Positions 32,659-46,500 of a stretch of DNA of 64,000 nt are shown one piece after another. Position numbers and translations under genes: made by a program. The DNA lies in NCBI RefSeq assembly GCF_016097555.1, contig NC_054701.1, forward strand, positions 30,453,118 through 30,517,117, read 5' to 3'. Numbering within the stretch: the stretch's first letter is position 1; each line of letters begins with the position of its first letter. The notes under the pieces are model-generated. The model worked only from the letters and a program-made list of their open reading frames with translations. It had not been told where the DNA came from and made no database searches. Source of the stretch: Gigantopelta aegis (taxonomy: Eukaryota > Mollusca > Gastropoda > Neomphalida > Peltospiridae).

Positions 32659-33851
32659 TTAAAGGAAGAGTAAACTAAAGCATGAGCCCTATGTGTTGTA
32701 AAGATACATACCCGGACCACCAACACATACTGACACTTTAACAAATGAAAAACATGTAATTTTTGTGTTTTTAAAACAATTTGTTTATTGGGGGCAGCCA
32801 TTTTTTCTTTCTTTTCGAGGCGTCTGGTACAGCTAGCATGGGGCGAAGAGACATCAGCTCCTAACTAACTCCTGTATGCACAGTGTAAACAAAGGCAGTA
32901 ATTTTCGACAAGGCGCTGCTTTTTGATCAACCTGACTTGTAAAACAACATAAATGACATAATAATATAATACACTATTTAACTAAATATATTTCAAATTG
33001 CATTAACGGAACGAAATGGGGTTATAGTATTTTTCTCTGTTAAATAATCCAAAGGAAAAATGTACACTATTAAGCCTATTGGTATGCTACGTTGGAGCAA
33101 ATACAACAACACACGATACCCAAGTGATAATTTTCTTTTCTTTGGCATTACGTAATTGGTCAGTTCTGTGGTTTTAGATGGGAAAGTCTACTAAATCAAT
33201 AGTTTTACAGAACTATATACAGTAATAAACCATGTTCATTACCATTTTAGGGGCAACAGGTAATATTACACAATTCCGGTATGTATTTTTATGTCTAGGC
33301 AGGGCCAATTAGTGGGCTTGTCTGGTTACCAATCAAATACACACCTGCCAATCGGGAATCAAACGTAGAGGCAACTAACTGCATAGACCAATTAACTAAG
33401 AAAACACTGACACTTTAATATACCGTGTATCATTTCAGTATGTTGGTTAATGCATGGACAAAATATGGTATAATTATTTCGACTTGTTGTGTAGCCATTT
33501 TGACAATGGTGTTTTATTTTGTATTACTAGGATGTATATTATTACAGAACATTGCAATGCATGACTATTTTATCATCCCGCAAAAACCAGGTAGATTGTG
33601 TTTCTCTAGTTCTAAGACTCATTCCTGATGTTATGCATTAAGTATTACGAAACCACCAGCTCGCCAGAGGGCGTATTCACTGGAATGGTACAAAATGGCT
33701 GCGCCCATTAAATTATATCTAATAGCCATCACATTTAACCGTTTTATTAATTAACTATATGATTATACTTGTTTATATTAAGCAATAATGTGTATTATAT
33801 ATCGTTGAATATGCATACCAGTCCAAAAGCCTTGCTTTAGCATTCCTTTAA
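32659..33851 (+). mobile_element. 1.2-kb non-autonomous DNA element, full copy
   Basis: Starts ttaaaggaagagtaaactaa and ends cattcctttaa, short inverted ends. It contains a gggggcagccattttttctt block and a ctcgccagagggcgtattca block that recur in reverse order at 62216-63442. No transposase frame. Confidence 0.65.
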
Positions 33852-34565
33852 GTTTAATTGCAGGGGTGGTCTCTTAATAAATTCCAATAGTGCAACAGTA
33901 GAAATCTGGCTTGATCTGATGACATCCATCTTCCATGAGTCAAAACTGACTTAAAATTTCAACAAGCAACATAAGAGGTGATTTTACCTTTCATTATAAA
34001 TTAAAATATGAACTTTCAAATTTATCAAAACGAAAATAGGACCACCACGAATTCACATGACTTAGAAATTTATAATACATATTTCTTACTATACAAATGC
34101 AACACATTTTCATTCTTGACTAATATGATTAAAACAAATATAACAAATTTAACCATACCACTATTAAAAACTGGAATTCGTTATTTCCAAAGTTATTGGT
34201 TAAATCAACCGCTATACTTCCTTTCACGTTTATTTGTCTACCGTCACCCTGTGACAAATTTCTACCGGATATAAATTTTAATGTGCATGATTTTGACATA
34301 ATATATTTTTTATTTTGTCGTTCTTACAATACTAATCGTCAAATATCAAGTTGCTGCTGTTTTAAATCGAGTAACTTGTTGTAATCAAAATTTACACGTT
34401 AATTTCTTAAAACGTCAATTCGAATTGCACATGCGCATTAATAATATGGTTGTTATATTACATGGGATCATTTTGACTCATTACAACATGCATTTAGTTT
34501 CATTTTGATGATAATTTTTTTCACGGGGAAATTTAAAATAGTTGCTAATATATTTTTTTTACGAT
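33852..34565 (+). other. Upstream region of ACAD9
   Basis: AT-rich without repeats I can name. No CpG-rich block and no clear TATA or initiator could be assigned. The 5' UTR and promoter of ACAD9 should be in or near it. Confidence 0.4.
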
Positions 34566-37500
34566 ATGTTGTCGTTATCTAGAAATTGTGTTGTAAGGGT
34601 TATTACCAGGCTACGGTCAAGGCATTACTGCTTACTTTATAGCACTTCAGCAGTGGAGACAGCTTCAAAAGGCTCTTCATCTCAAATAACTTCACAAAAA
34701 ACACAAACCAATGAACCTTTTGCTAAAAACCTATTTCTTGGCAAATTCGATAAGGTAATGATGAAATTTTCAAATTCTGGACATCAGCTGGTTATAATAG
34801 TAAATTAGGCTATTATTATCGGAAATGGAACCTATGCCAAAACTGCCCCAAGCGAAAACGGAACCAAAATGGACAAAACTGTAGCCAAAATCTATGGCAA
34901 AAACAGAACCAAACATTAAAAAATGAATATGGTACCAGAATCATTACAAGTTGTGAACGATGACATCTTCAATAAAAGAACAGCAATATTAAAGGCATAT
35001 TGTCACAGACCACTGATCTATTAAATGGCCTAACAGGATTATCTGAACAAAAATATATTCGATTTCCCTCTAAATGTACTTTATTCAGACATCTATGTAA
35101 CCACCATTCTCTACTTATTAATGATATTTTGTGAAAATAATTGAATTATGGCAATGGTCCATAATTCAAAAACTAAAATTGCCAAGAGGGATGACATGGA
35201 TTTCACTCCATCGTTCAATTAAAATTATGCGATGGCTAGATTTGGGTTTTAAAATTTAATGTAATTTTCATTTATTATCCATTTTTAGAGAAATAAGGTC
35301 CTTAAATCAGTGACAGTATGCCTTTAAATCATTTATTACTTTATTTAATTTTTTTATGAGCGGGACATAGCCCAGTGGTAAAGTGCTCGCTTGATGCACG
35401 GTCCGTCTGGGATCAATCCCTGTCGGTGGGCCCATTGGGCTATTTTTCATTCCAGGCAGTGCACTACAACTGGTATACTACTCTGTGGGATGGTGCATAT
35501 AAAACGGCATAAAATTTGGTATGGACAATTTTGTTGTTTGTCTGTCAGTTAAATGCAGAATCAGTATTAACATAAACGACAGGTCATTTGTGCAAAAGCT
35601 GTAATCGCTTGTCAGAAAATCCAAACAAATGTGTGTTTGCTAATATCACGAATGTTTTGGAAAACTGACCTAAATGTATGCCATGTGTGGTTGACGGTAA
35701 TGTTCTAACCATCTTTTCCTCCATCGTTCAACGTATCCAGCTATTTCTTTCATGATCTCCATCAACTTTTGTTATAAAACTCTACCTACGTTAGCACTCC
35801 ACCGACATATTTACAATTTACAGAAGTTTGCTGAAATTCTCAAACTCCTGACGTCATGATATTCGGTGTTTGCAACACGTCATAGAACTTTTATGGGTAG
35901 TTTCTTAGAAAATCTCTCACCGCTTTTCCAAGCCATTTGGAATAAGTTGGTTGATTACGGATTTTCTGCAGACTGATTCAGGTCTATTAGCAAACGCAAT
36001 GACATTCTAGCGACTGTACCTATATAGTCCATTCCACGGGGAACGCCTCTTTTCATGCTATGGATGGAATTTACTATACGTTATTTAGTTCTGAGCCAAT
36101 TGTTTTCTAAATTGGACACAAAAATGTTTTTTTGTTCTTATTTCCAAAACACTTTTACCTTTCTTCTTATGTCGAACAGAACTGAAATTATTTACCGAAA
36201 ACTTTTTTGTAGGAGGATGGGATGGATTATAGTGTTGGACAAAATGACCCCTAATATTAACTTTGTGACTATCAAATCATACCAATACATCACCTTCTCT
36301 GGCTCACGTGAAGGTACTTATGCAGCTACCATTAGATTGATTTAGTTTATAACCTATTTTGCCTGTCACAAGAGCATGTACCGGTGCACAAGATATCATG
36401 CCACTGTCGCGGGAAGATTGTGTTCTCATTACGATGAATAGCAATTTACAGAATTTATAATTTGCAATGAATCGAAACTAACGGTAATACATTTTTGTTA
36501 AATTATATCGAGGTTTTAAAATGTTTGACAAATATCATCTACAGATCATATTTTTTCACCATTGCCACTGACCCTAAAACCATTTTCCATTACTAATCAT
36601 CAAAACAGTGAGAGGATGCAGGATTTGTCTGAATGGTTACTTTATTGCTCTTTGCCAAGATTATTTTGACAGATTTTAGGAATTTATTTATTTATTATTG
36701 GTTTTTTTAAATTTATAACCTACCTATGTGTACTTACTCTGTTTTCCACATGTAACTAAAACCGTACATATTGTCTTTATTTGGCCTAAGTAAATCTTAA
36801 TTGGACATTTATGTAAGCATGCAAATAATTTGAAAAAAACCACTTTAATATAATATTTTTCTTTGTATCACAGGAAATATTGGTTTATCCAGAATTTTCA
36901 GACAAGGGAGAATATGAAGAACTTGGGCAAATGTTGCGACCAATTGAAAGATTTTTCACTGAAGGAAGTTAGTTGTTTTTATTTGATCGCAACATATATC
37001 AGTCATGTGATTCTTCCGCTTTTTAGCGGAATTCCGCTTTAAAAAAAAAATCTTTTATCATAAAATAAATCTGAAAATGTTTTCATTAAAAAAAAATCCC
37101 ATTTCCCTTTATTTTCAGGGTTTTTTATTATTGCACTTCCACTAAACCATTTTCTTAATGGCTGTTCGCTTACCTGTAGACAGTGTACCGTGATATAAGA
37201 CTGATGACCAGTCAAAGAAATCGCTGCACTTTTGTATGATAGAACATTTTCAGCTTTTTTTAAGAATACCAAATCACATGCCTGATATATGTATATTTAA
37301 AACAAGTGAAACATTATACTCTATATGTTATTTTTGTATCATAAAATGTTTCATCAGTTATATTCACTGAATTATTTTATTACTATTTTTTTAATTATTA
37401 TTTACATACATTTCTGTGTTTACAATACCTGCAATTTGACGTCCAAAATTCAGTATATTTTTTCAGTGCTAGGGTGCTGTTAACAGCAACTAGTCATATT

Positions 37501-40500
37501 GTATTAATACACTTATGTAAGAGTGATATGTTGTTTAAAATACACAATTGTAATAACTCAGTGAAACCTCTCTAAACAGGACACCATGGGACTAAGTAAA
37601 AATTCCAGTTTTAAGACCAGTTACATGTTTGTTCTGTACAGATACTTAAAAATGGACCATGAGAAATATCCAGCTTTGAAGGAATTCTAGTTTACAGAGG
37701 GTCTGGTTTTTAGGGGTTTCACCGTATATAATATGTCTGATGTTATTATTAATGTATTACATGTGTGGTTTTTAGGGGTTTCACCGTATATAATATGTCT
37801 GATGTTATTATTAATGTATTACATGTGTGGTTTTTAGGGGTTTCACCGTATATAATATGTCTGATGTTATTATTAATGTATTAATGTGTGGTTTTTAGGG
37901 GTTTCACCGTATATAATATGTCTGATGTTATTATTAATGTATTACATGTGTGGTTTTTAGGGGTTTCACCGTATATAATATGTCTGATGTTATTATTAAT
38001 GTATTACATGTGTGGTTTTTAGGGGTTTCACCGTATATAATATGTCTGATGTTATTATTAATGTATTACATGTCTGGTTTTTAGGGGTTTCACCGTATAT
38101 AATATGTCTGATGTTATTATTAATGTATTACATGTGTGCTTTTGGAGTAACTGGTTTTATTAGTAATTATTGCAAGTACTAAACAGTTTTCTTTCTTTTT
38201 AAAATCAAGTCCCATTTAATTCTGAAATATTTTTATGAATTAATGTAAAAATATTTTGTTTTCTAGTTGACTCGAGGTCAATTGATTCCGAAGCTGTCAT
38301 TCCTGAAAAGACAATGCAGCAGCTAAAAGATTTTGGTCTCTTTGGTCAGCAGATACCAGTGGAATACGGTAAAATTAACGTCAAACTTGTCTTGCATCAG
38401 AATGAGCATAGTGTCTGGTGACCCTTGTACAGGTTACAGTAAAATACAGGCCTGGTAACCTAACACGTTTATTAGTCCCCTACCAGTCCAACTGGAGGGA
38501 ACTGTATGTATCATCTCTGTCTGTTTGTAGGTCCATCCGTCTGTCCCACATATAGTTTTCCAGATGGGGCGGGACGTAGCTCAGTGGTACAGTGCTCGCC
38601 CGATGTGCAGTCGGTCTAGGATCGATCCCCGTCAGTGGACCCATTGGGCTATTTCTCGTTCCTGCCAGTACTCCACAACTGGTGTAACAAAGGCCGTGGT
38701 ATTTACTATCCTTTCTGTGGGATGGTGCATATAAAAGATCTCTTTCTGCTAATCGAAAAGAGTAGCCCATGAAGTAGTGACAGTGGGTTTCCTCTCTCAA
38801 TATCTGTGTGGTCCTTAACCATATGCCATATAACCATAAATAAAATGTGTTGAGTGTGTCGTTAAATAAAACATTTTGTTCCTCTTTTTTTTCACAGAGT
38901 TATGGCCCTTGAATTTTGGAGATAAGAATTTGGGGGGGTGGGGGGTGCAAGTAAGGGACATGTATTGCTTTTATTACTATTATTATTATTACTAAAAGAA
39001 TCCCAGAGCAGATACACTAATACTTTGTTATTCATTCAAATCACTGTTCTAATTGTACTGATATTTTCTATATGTATTTGATAAAAGCCTACAGTAATTG
39101 ATCAAAAGTTAGGGGGTGTAGTTTTTGGTTAAATAACAAGTAGTGGTGTCGTTAAACAAAACAAATTTAACTTCAGCTATTATTTCTAAATAATTTTTAT
39201 TATTTGCATTTGAAATTATTGGGTTTTGCAGGTGGATTGGGTTTGAATGCTACCAAATATGCAAGGATTGCCGAGATAACATCGATGGATGGCGGAATTG
39301 CTGTCACTCTAGCTGCACATCAAGCTATTGGACTCAAAGTAAGGCTGCTTTTAAAACATTTTGTAAGAGGTCTCGTGGTTCGTTTAATTTTATTGTAAAA
39401 ATTATTTTGAAGAAATTATTTCTAGTCACTTTTCTGTAAGTCAAGTTTTAGAAAACACTACATTAAATTTTAAGGTTGACTTTCTTATTGACATCTGTTA
39501 CATGTGTGTCTTTCCAATTTTTCGACCCTGACCTAACTAGAATCCTGTCAAAACCAGCCAAGTTTCATGGTCATGAATTTCAAGAGTTGTGTTTGAAAAT
39601 CTGTAATAATAATAATAATAATAATACACTTTATTTCAGATCAGTGATCCACAGAAAATACATAATTATACTTGACATACAAATCTGATTACATAGTATA
39701 CAGTAGCTTTTGCCAGCGATTTACACCTGCAGATTTGACGTACACACTTGTACACCACAGAATTTGTGTGATTACTGAACATGAGTTTAATGTGTAATAT
39801 AACCACCAGGTTCCTGTTCCACGAAGTGATCTTAGCACTAAGATCACCTTAAGTGCTCTAGGTAGTTATGCACTTAGGGTGATATTAACGCTAAGATCGC
39901 TTTATGGAACGGAGCCTAGCTGGACAATGTTCTGGGGTGTTGTTACTAAGCAAGCAATGTTTCAATCAATGTGTTCTAGTGGTGTCGTTAAAAAACAAAA
40001 ACAAACTTCAGCTTTAACTTTGTGTTGCAGGGAATCTTAATAGCTGGTACTGAGGAACAAAAACGGAAATATTTACCCAAACTGGCAACTGGAGAACATG
40101 TTGCTGCTTTTTGTCTCACTGAGCCGTCCAGGTGAGATTTCTGCTGTTCGTTGACAGCTCTCACTCTAAACACTGCCTTTCTGTTCTGTTATTAGTATGA
40201 AGGTTGCACATCACCATTAATTTGTTCATGCATTTCAAATCGGTCATCATGTCGGTTATAGGGGCGGGATGTAGCCCAGTGGTAAAGCGCTCACTCGATG
40301 CGCGGTCGGTCTGGGATCGATCCCTGTCGGTGGGCCCATTGGGCTATTTCTCATTCCAGCCAGTGCACCACGACTGGTATATCAAAGGCTGTGGTATGTA
40401 CTACCCTGTCTGTGAGATGATGCATATAATCGATCCCTTGCTGCTAATCGAAAAGAGTAGCCCATGAAGTGGCGACAGCAGGTTTCTTCTCTCTCTATAT

Positions 40501-43500
40501 CTGTGTGGTCCTTAACCATATGTCTGACGCCATATAACCGTAAATAAAATGTGTTGAGTGTGTCATTAAATAAAACATTTCTTTTTTTTAATGTCGATTA
40601 TGTTTAAAGGACCACATTGCAAAGAAATGCCTATACCCTTTTGAATCTCATTCCAACCAGTGCGCCACAACTGGTCAAAGACCGTGGTATGTGCTTTCCT
40701 GTCTGTGGGAAAGTGCATATAAAAGATCTCTTGCTGTATTGGGAAAAATGTTACGGGTTTCCTCTGATCAGAATTACGAAATGTTTGACATTCAATAGGC
40801 GATAATTAATTAATTTGCTCTAGTGGTGTCATTAAACAAAACAAACTTTTTCTGTTCTATTATTAGTATGATGGTTGCACATTACCATAATTTTTTCATG
40901 CATTTCAATTCAGTTATTAACTCTTTATGTGTATATTTTCATTGTAAAATTTTATTGTTTTTCAGTGGCAGTGATGCTGCATCGATTCAAACACGGGCTG
41001 TCTTGTCCGAGGATGGGAAAACGTTTCGTCTGTCAGGAGGCAAGATTTGGATATCAAACGGCGGGATTGCTGATATCTTTACAGTGTTTGCTAAAGTGGA
41101 GGTCACTAATAGTGATGTATGATTTATAGTTTCTGTAATTAAGTGGCAAAAAGTGCATTTAGTTGGCTGTGGCTCACTTAACTATATCAAATGAAAAATA
41201 ATTCATTGAAAATTTAACATTAATTAAACAAATATTAATGTAAATAAAGTCACTCAGCAGATTTTAGACTATAGCTATTAGGCGTCTAAGATACCGTTGT
41301 TGTTGTGTCACTGTTAAGAGTTGTATATGAAACGCACTGTCACGACAGAGGGTTCTATCAAACAACCACGACTGGTATATCAAAGGTTATGATATGTGGT
41401 AGCTTGTCTGTGGAATGATGCATATAAAACTTTCCCTACTACTAATGGGAAATTGTAGGGTGTTTCCTCTCTAAGACTATATATATCAAAATATATATAT
41501 ATATTTGACATCCAATAGCCAATGATTAAAAAATCAATGTGCTCTAGTGGTGGTGTTACACAAAACAAGTACTTCCTATCAAACAGCAGCAAGAGATAAT
41601 GACAGTTTGAGTGTTTACTTGTTTGAATATAGCACAGATGTAATTAGTAACAGTGATGTTTTATTTTCAGGGGGGTTGGGCGGATAAATGCGCACCAGAT
41701 GAGAGGTCGGTCTAGGATCGATGCCCATTGGTGGACCCATTGGGTTATTTCTCGTTCTCCAGTGCACCAAAATTAGTGTAACAAAGGTCATCGTATGTAT
41801 TATCCTCTCTGGGATGGTGCATATAAAAGATCGTATGATGCTAATCGAAAAGAGCAGCCCATTGTGTCGGTATACCGGGATCACTCTCTAATTATCTCTG
41901 ATTCTTATCTATATTCTGATGCCATGTAACCATTATTAAAATGTGTTGAGTGCATCAGTAAATAAAACATTTCTTTCTTTCTTTTAGGGTGAGAAGGAAA
42001 ATAAAATTACTGCATTTATTGTGGAGCGAGCATTTGGTGGGGTTTCAAATGGTGAACCAGAGGACAAACTTGGAATTCGCGGATCAAATAGTAAGTTTTG
42101 TTTTAAAATAACAATTGATCTAACTGGTTCAATCCAACTTTAGCTAGTCATCATCTGTTTATTAGATATAATGGGAATTTGATTGGCTGCTGTTAATCAG
42201 ATAAATCCTATCCCCCTCTGGTGTAATTTCAACAACTGCACGACTCGAAATAGAAACTAAAATATGACCTGCTGTTAATTTTTTTAAAATAGCAGACCAA
42301 AAGAAATATGGCCTGCTGAAATAAGAGCATGGAATGAGTCGTGGGTTTGGGACAGTGTGTGTAAAATTAGGACTTCTAAGATGCAGTGTTCTCGCTGGGT
42401 GAAAATTAAAGGAGGGCGGCCGCGCAGCACCACACCCTTCAAAAGGAGCTTGGTGGTTACCATGTTGTTGAGTGTTGATAGACTTTGTAGAAAGACATAC
42501 TCCTTATTTTGATTACAAAAAGTTTACTAGATAATTTGGCAAAACCTTTTATTAACCCAGAGCTAGCTCTGTTCTCAGATGTACTATGAAACCCCTCTAA
42601 ACCAGACAACCAGGGGACCAGGTAAAATGTCCGATTTAGAGAGGTTACATTCTGTACTGATTTTTAAAAAGGGACCATGAGAAACGTCTGGTTTTGATGT
42701 AATTCCGGCTTACATAGGTTTCACTGTATTTTCTTTTTCTTTGCAGCGACAGAAGTGTTCTTTGATGAAACCCCAGTTCCTGTGGAGAATGTTTTGGGGG
42801 AAGTAGGACAGGGGTTTAAGGTTATCATATTGATTCTTTTCGTCGTCTGGGTTTTTCTGCCCCCCCCCCCCCCCCCCCCCCCGAGTGCAATAATTTCGCT
42901 TAAACATGATTTTGTAACTGTTGATAACTTATGCTAAAGATTTTACGTTACAGTGATGTTGTATTATTAAATAATAGAAATATATAATATTTGACTAGAC
43001 TACCTCATTTCTTTCATCCATATTGATTTATATAGAAACTGCAATTAAAATTAGAGCCATTTTTCTGTTGGTTAAAGCCAAATGATGATTGGATTGTAAT
43101 AAATATTGTTTAATCGGGGTGTATGTTAGTGGTGTGGCCGTTAGATACCATTTATCTCACAACGAGTTGTTTTAAAAGGTATTTAACGAGCGAAATTGAA
43201 TTTGATACGTTTTTAAACAATGAGTTGTGAGATAAATGGTATCTAATGGACACTAATGTATTATACTATTTCTTACATATCCTCAAAAACCAGGTTTTAA
43301 GCAAATTGCAACATCTTTTTCGACTGAAAGATATTTACAACCCTTTGGACTTGTAGCTGACATCACAGACACATGATTGTCAGGTTAACAAAAGTCACAA
43401 TGTAATCAATTTCCATCGTGTTGTTTTTCATTGGATATATGGCATTTGTGACCTGGTCATCACTTAGGAGCAGCCAGTCGTATGTCTGGAAATTGTTAAC

Positions 43501-46500
43501 ACACGCACGTGTGTAACCAGTGTATGTGTTATCATAAATAATGCATGTTGTTCTTACCAATATGTGTGTAAGAAAATTATGTATACCACATGCATTCCAG
43601 TTATAACATAACTAATACACTTGTGATGTTTTATAACAAATGTAAAACAATTTTTTATTATTAATAGTTTGACATTATTTTTGATAGATTGCCATGAACA
43701 TACTAAACAGTGGAAGATTCAGCATGGGATCCTCAGTTGCTGGCATACTGAAAACACTTCTAGGCAAGTGCAGTTTAGAAATTTACAGTGGAAATAAAAT
43801 GTTTTTTGAACTGTAATGGGTCATTCCCCAGAAAAGGTGAAACATGGATGATTTTGTCCCCATCTATTTATTCTGATACAAATTATTTCAGTTTAATCTT
43901 TTATATGAAAATAAATGTTGTTGATGATGCTTTAGCCAAGGGCATTAACATTCATCATTTCAGTGATAATTATTCTGCCTAAAAAAATACTTTGACTTCT
44001 ATACAAAGTTTTAAAATATACTTAGCTTGATTTATATATTATATTATACTTTTCCCACACAGCTCCTTACACTGTTGTTTTATATAATTATATATAAATA
44101 ATACTTTCATATACTTACTATTTGTAACACCCAATAGCCGATGTGTATTTTTGTGCTGGGGTGTTGTTAAACATTCATTCATTCAATCGGCCTGAAAATT
44201 AATAAATTTTATGGATAAATTTGTTTTCTTCCCAAACCCATTGGGCTATTTCTCATTCCAGTTAGTGCACCATAACTGATATATCAAAGGCCATGGTATG
44301 TGCTATCCTGGCTGTGGGATGGTGCATATAAAAGATCCCTTGCTACTAATGGAAAAATATAGTAGGTTACTAACACTGAATATATGTCAGAATTACCAAA
44401 TGTTTGACATACAGTAGCCGATGATTAATAAATCAGTGTGCTCTAGTGTTGTTATTAAACAAAAGCAACTAACTTTTACCAACCAGTTAATGGTGTGTCC
44501 GGTGACATGTCTAGGGTACAACAACTGGGATTTTGTTCTATATTCATGGCTCCCAGATATCCTCTTAGGTTCATCCTCTGGTATATTCAATTTATGAAAA
44601 TGTACTTTGGTTTGAATTGTGTAAATTTACGTATGTCACCTACCTGTAAAATGAAGCATTCTGGGTAAACTGGAATATAAAAAGGGTTTATAAACTATGA
44701 ACATTTTCTGTTCTTTTTTACTGACCAGTGTTTGTTAACAGGTTACACCGCCGAACATGCGACAACACGAGCTCAGTTTGGCAAGAAATTGGCAGAATTT
44801 GGCCTCATTCAGGTGAGATCATATAACTGAGTTGTTTTGGTTTTTTGTCTTTGAGACAGTTGTGAAAACAGTTCATTATTTTGTGGTAACCTATTGTTTT
44901 AATATGTTGGGCTTTTTAAAATGTTTACTTTAAAATAAATAATTTTAAGGATTGTCTGTTATTTCTTTTTCGTTCATCGGGTTATAAAAAAAATAAAAAA
45001 ATTGCAAACTGTGTGAATCGGTGAAGCCATTCTCACATAAGTTGGTGGATGATTTTTTTTTTTTTTTTCATACCCAGATAAATGTAAAAGAAATAATACA
45101 CAATACTTATAATTAAATTTTAATCATACTTGCTACTAATAAAACTAAAACTTCATACTTTATTTTGATTTATTTTTGGTCTATAAACAATAATGCTCAA
45201 TAAGACAACTTGCCCATATAAAATGACGTCATCAGATGTGACGTTCCCTGACGACATCATTTTTACATTCCTTGAGAAATGAACAAACTTCTATTGCTAT
45301 GGGATGATGTTATGAATGTAACAGAAATGTAATTATAAGGCTATGACGTTAACAAAATTTGTTACGGGAAAAATAAAAAGTGAATATTGGTTACAAACAA
45401 ATATGAATTAATTGCTGACATTCAGTTGCATAAATTATGCCACACTAATGGAAATAATTTAGGAGTATGCAACCTTATCAGATGTAGTGAAAGTGTAACT
45501 GATTCCTTGGTTGATTGGTACAATATCCAGGGTTTTTTTTACCTTTACGTCCACAAAATTATTAGCAATTCAGCAAATTTGATAAGAAAATCTTTAGTTA
45601 AAATCATGTTTCAACAGACACAATTTTTGCATGATCTTTTTATCAAATTAGTAATGAAATATATACGTCAAATTCAATATTGATTTGTATTTGGCAGTTT
45701 AATAAATGACAGTTTGAACCCAGAGTATCCACCAATCAAAATGATTTAAGTTAAAGTTAAATTATTTCATTGCAACTTAACATATTAGTGTTCTTTTATG
45801 TCTTGTATAACATCTGTACCCATTAGTAGAATTAGTGCAGCTAACATTTTTCCATTTTGACATTTCATCCATTTAGACCAATTATTAAACCATTAACATT
45901 TGTTGATACCGAAAATGTTAATTTTTAAACACAACTTGTTTTCAGGAAAAGATTGCAAGAATCACGGTGATGACTTATGTTATGGAGAGCATGGCTTACC
46001 TAACAGCTGGGATCATCGACGAGTATGAAACCCCGGATTGCTCTGTGGAGGCTGCTATGGTTAAGGTCTGTTTTGAGAAAACTAACTTTAAAAAATATTT
46101 ATTCATTGTAATGTTTATTAAAGGTTAAAGTAACAGACCCAAGTTTTTAAACACTACGGCATACACTATTAGAAACAGGTTTTTTTACAATTGAAATCAC
46201 ACATTATTTAGATTTTTTTAAATATTATTTATTCATTTTTTTAGTACATGATATCCACATTTGGAATAAAAGAAAATTAGATAAGACAGCCATGTTAAAG
46301 ATACATATTCTAAATATATGCATACATATATTATCAGAAATAGTAACAACTGTAACAATGTACTACTATTCTTGTCAGTTTTATATGAATATAACTCACA
46401 TAGGCACATACAAGTAAGTAGGCCTTCAAACTTTTTTATATTAATAAAATAATTTTCTTGTCAAGCAAAAGGTTGTAGGTCATGTGTAATTTAAACATAA

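Noticed and set aside
32095..33851. Possible LTR retrotransposon (direct repeats of about 570 bp)
   Set aside because: No primer-binding site, polypurine tract or pol sequence; another copy (62216-63442) lacks the duplicated half.
36055..36345. 96-codon frame in ACAD9 intron 1
   Set aside because: No recognisable family and non-coding composition; ACAD9 exons on both sides join without it.
37705..38142. Possible CRISPR array (regular 62-bp repeats)
   Set aside because: Units are contiguous with no unique spacers, in an intron of an animal gene.
40261..40340. Possible tRNA gene
   Set aside because: A and B boxes are present, but the cloverleaf is incomplete and the sequence is the head of a SINE with a long tail.
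45387..45683. 98-codon frame in ACAD9 intron 10
   Set aside because: No domain, no splice context and composition typical of AT-rich intron DNA.
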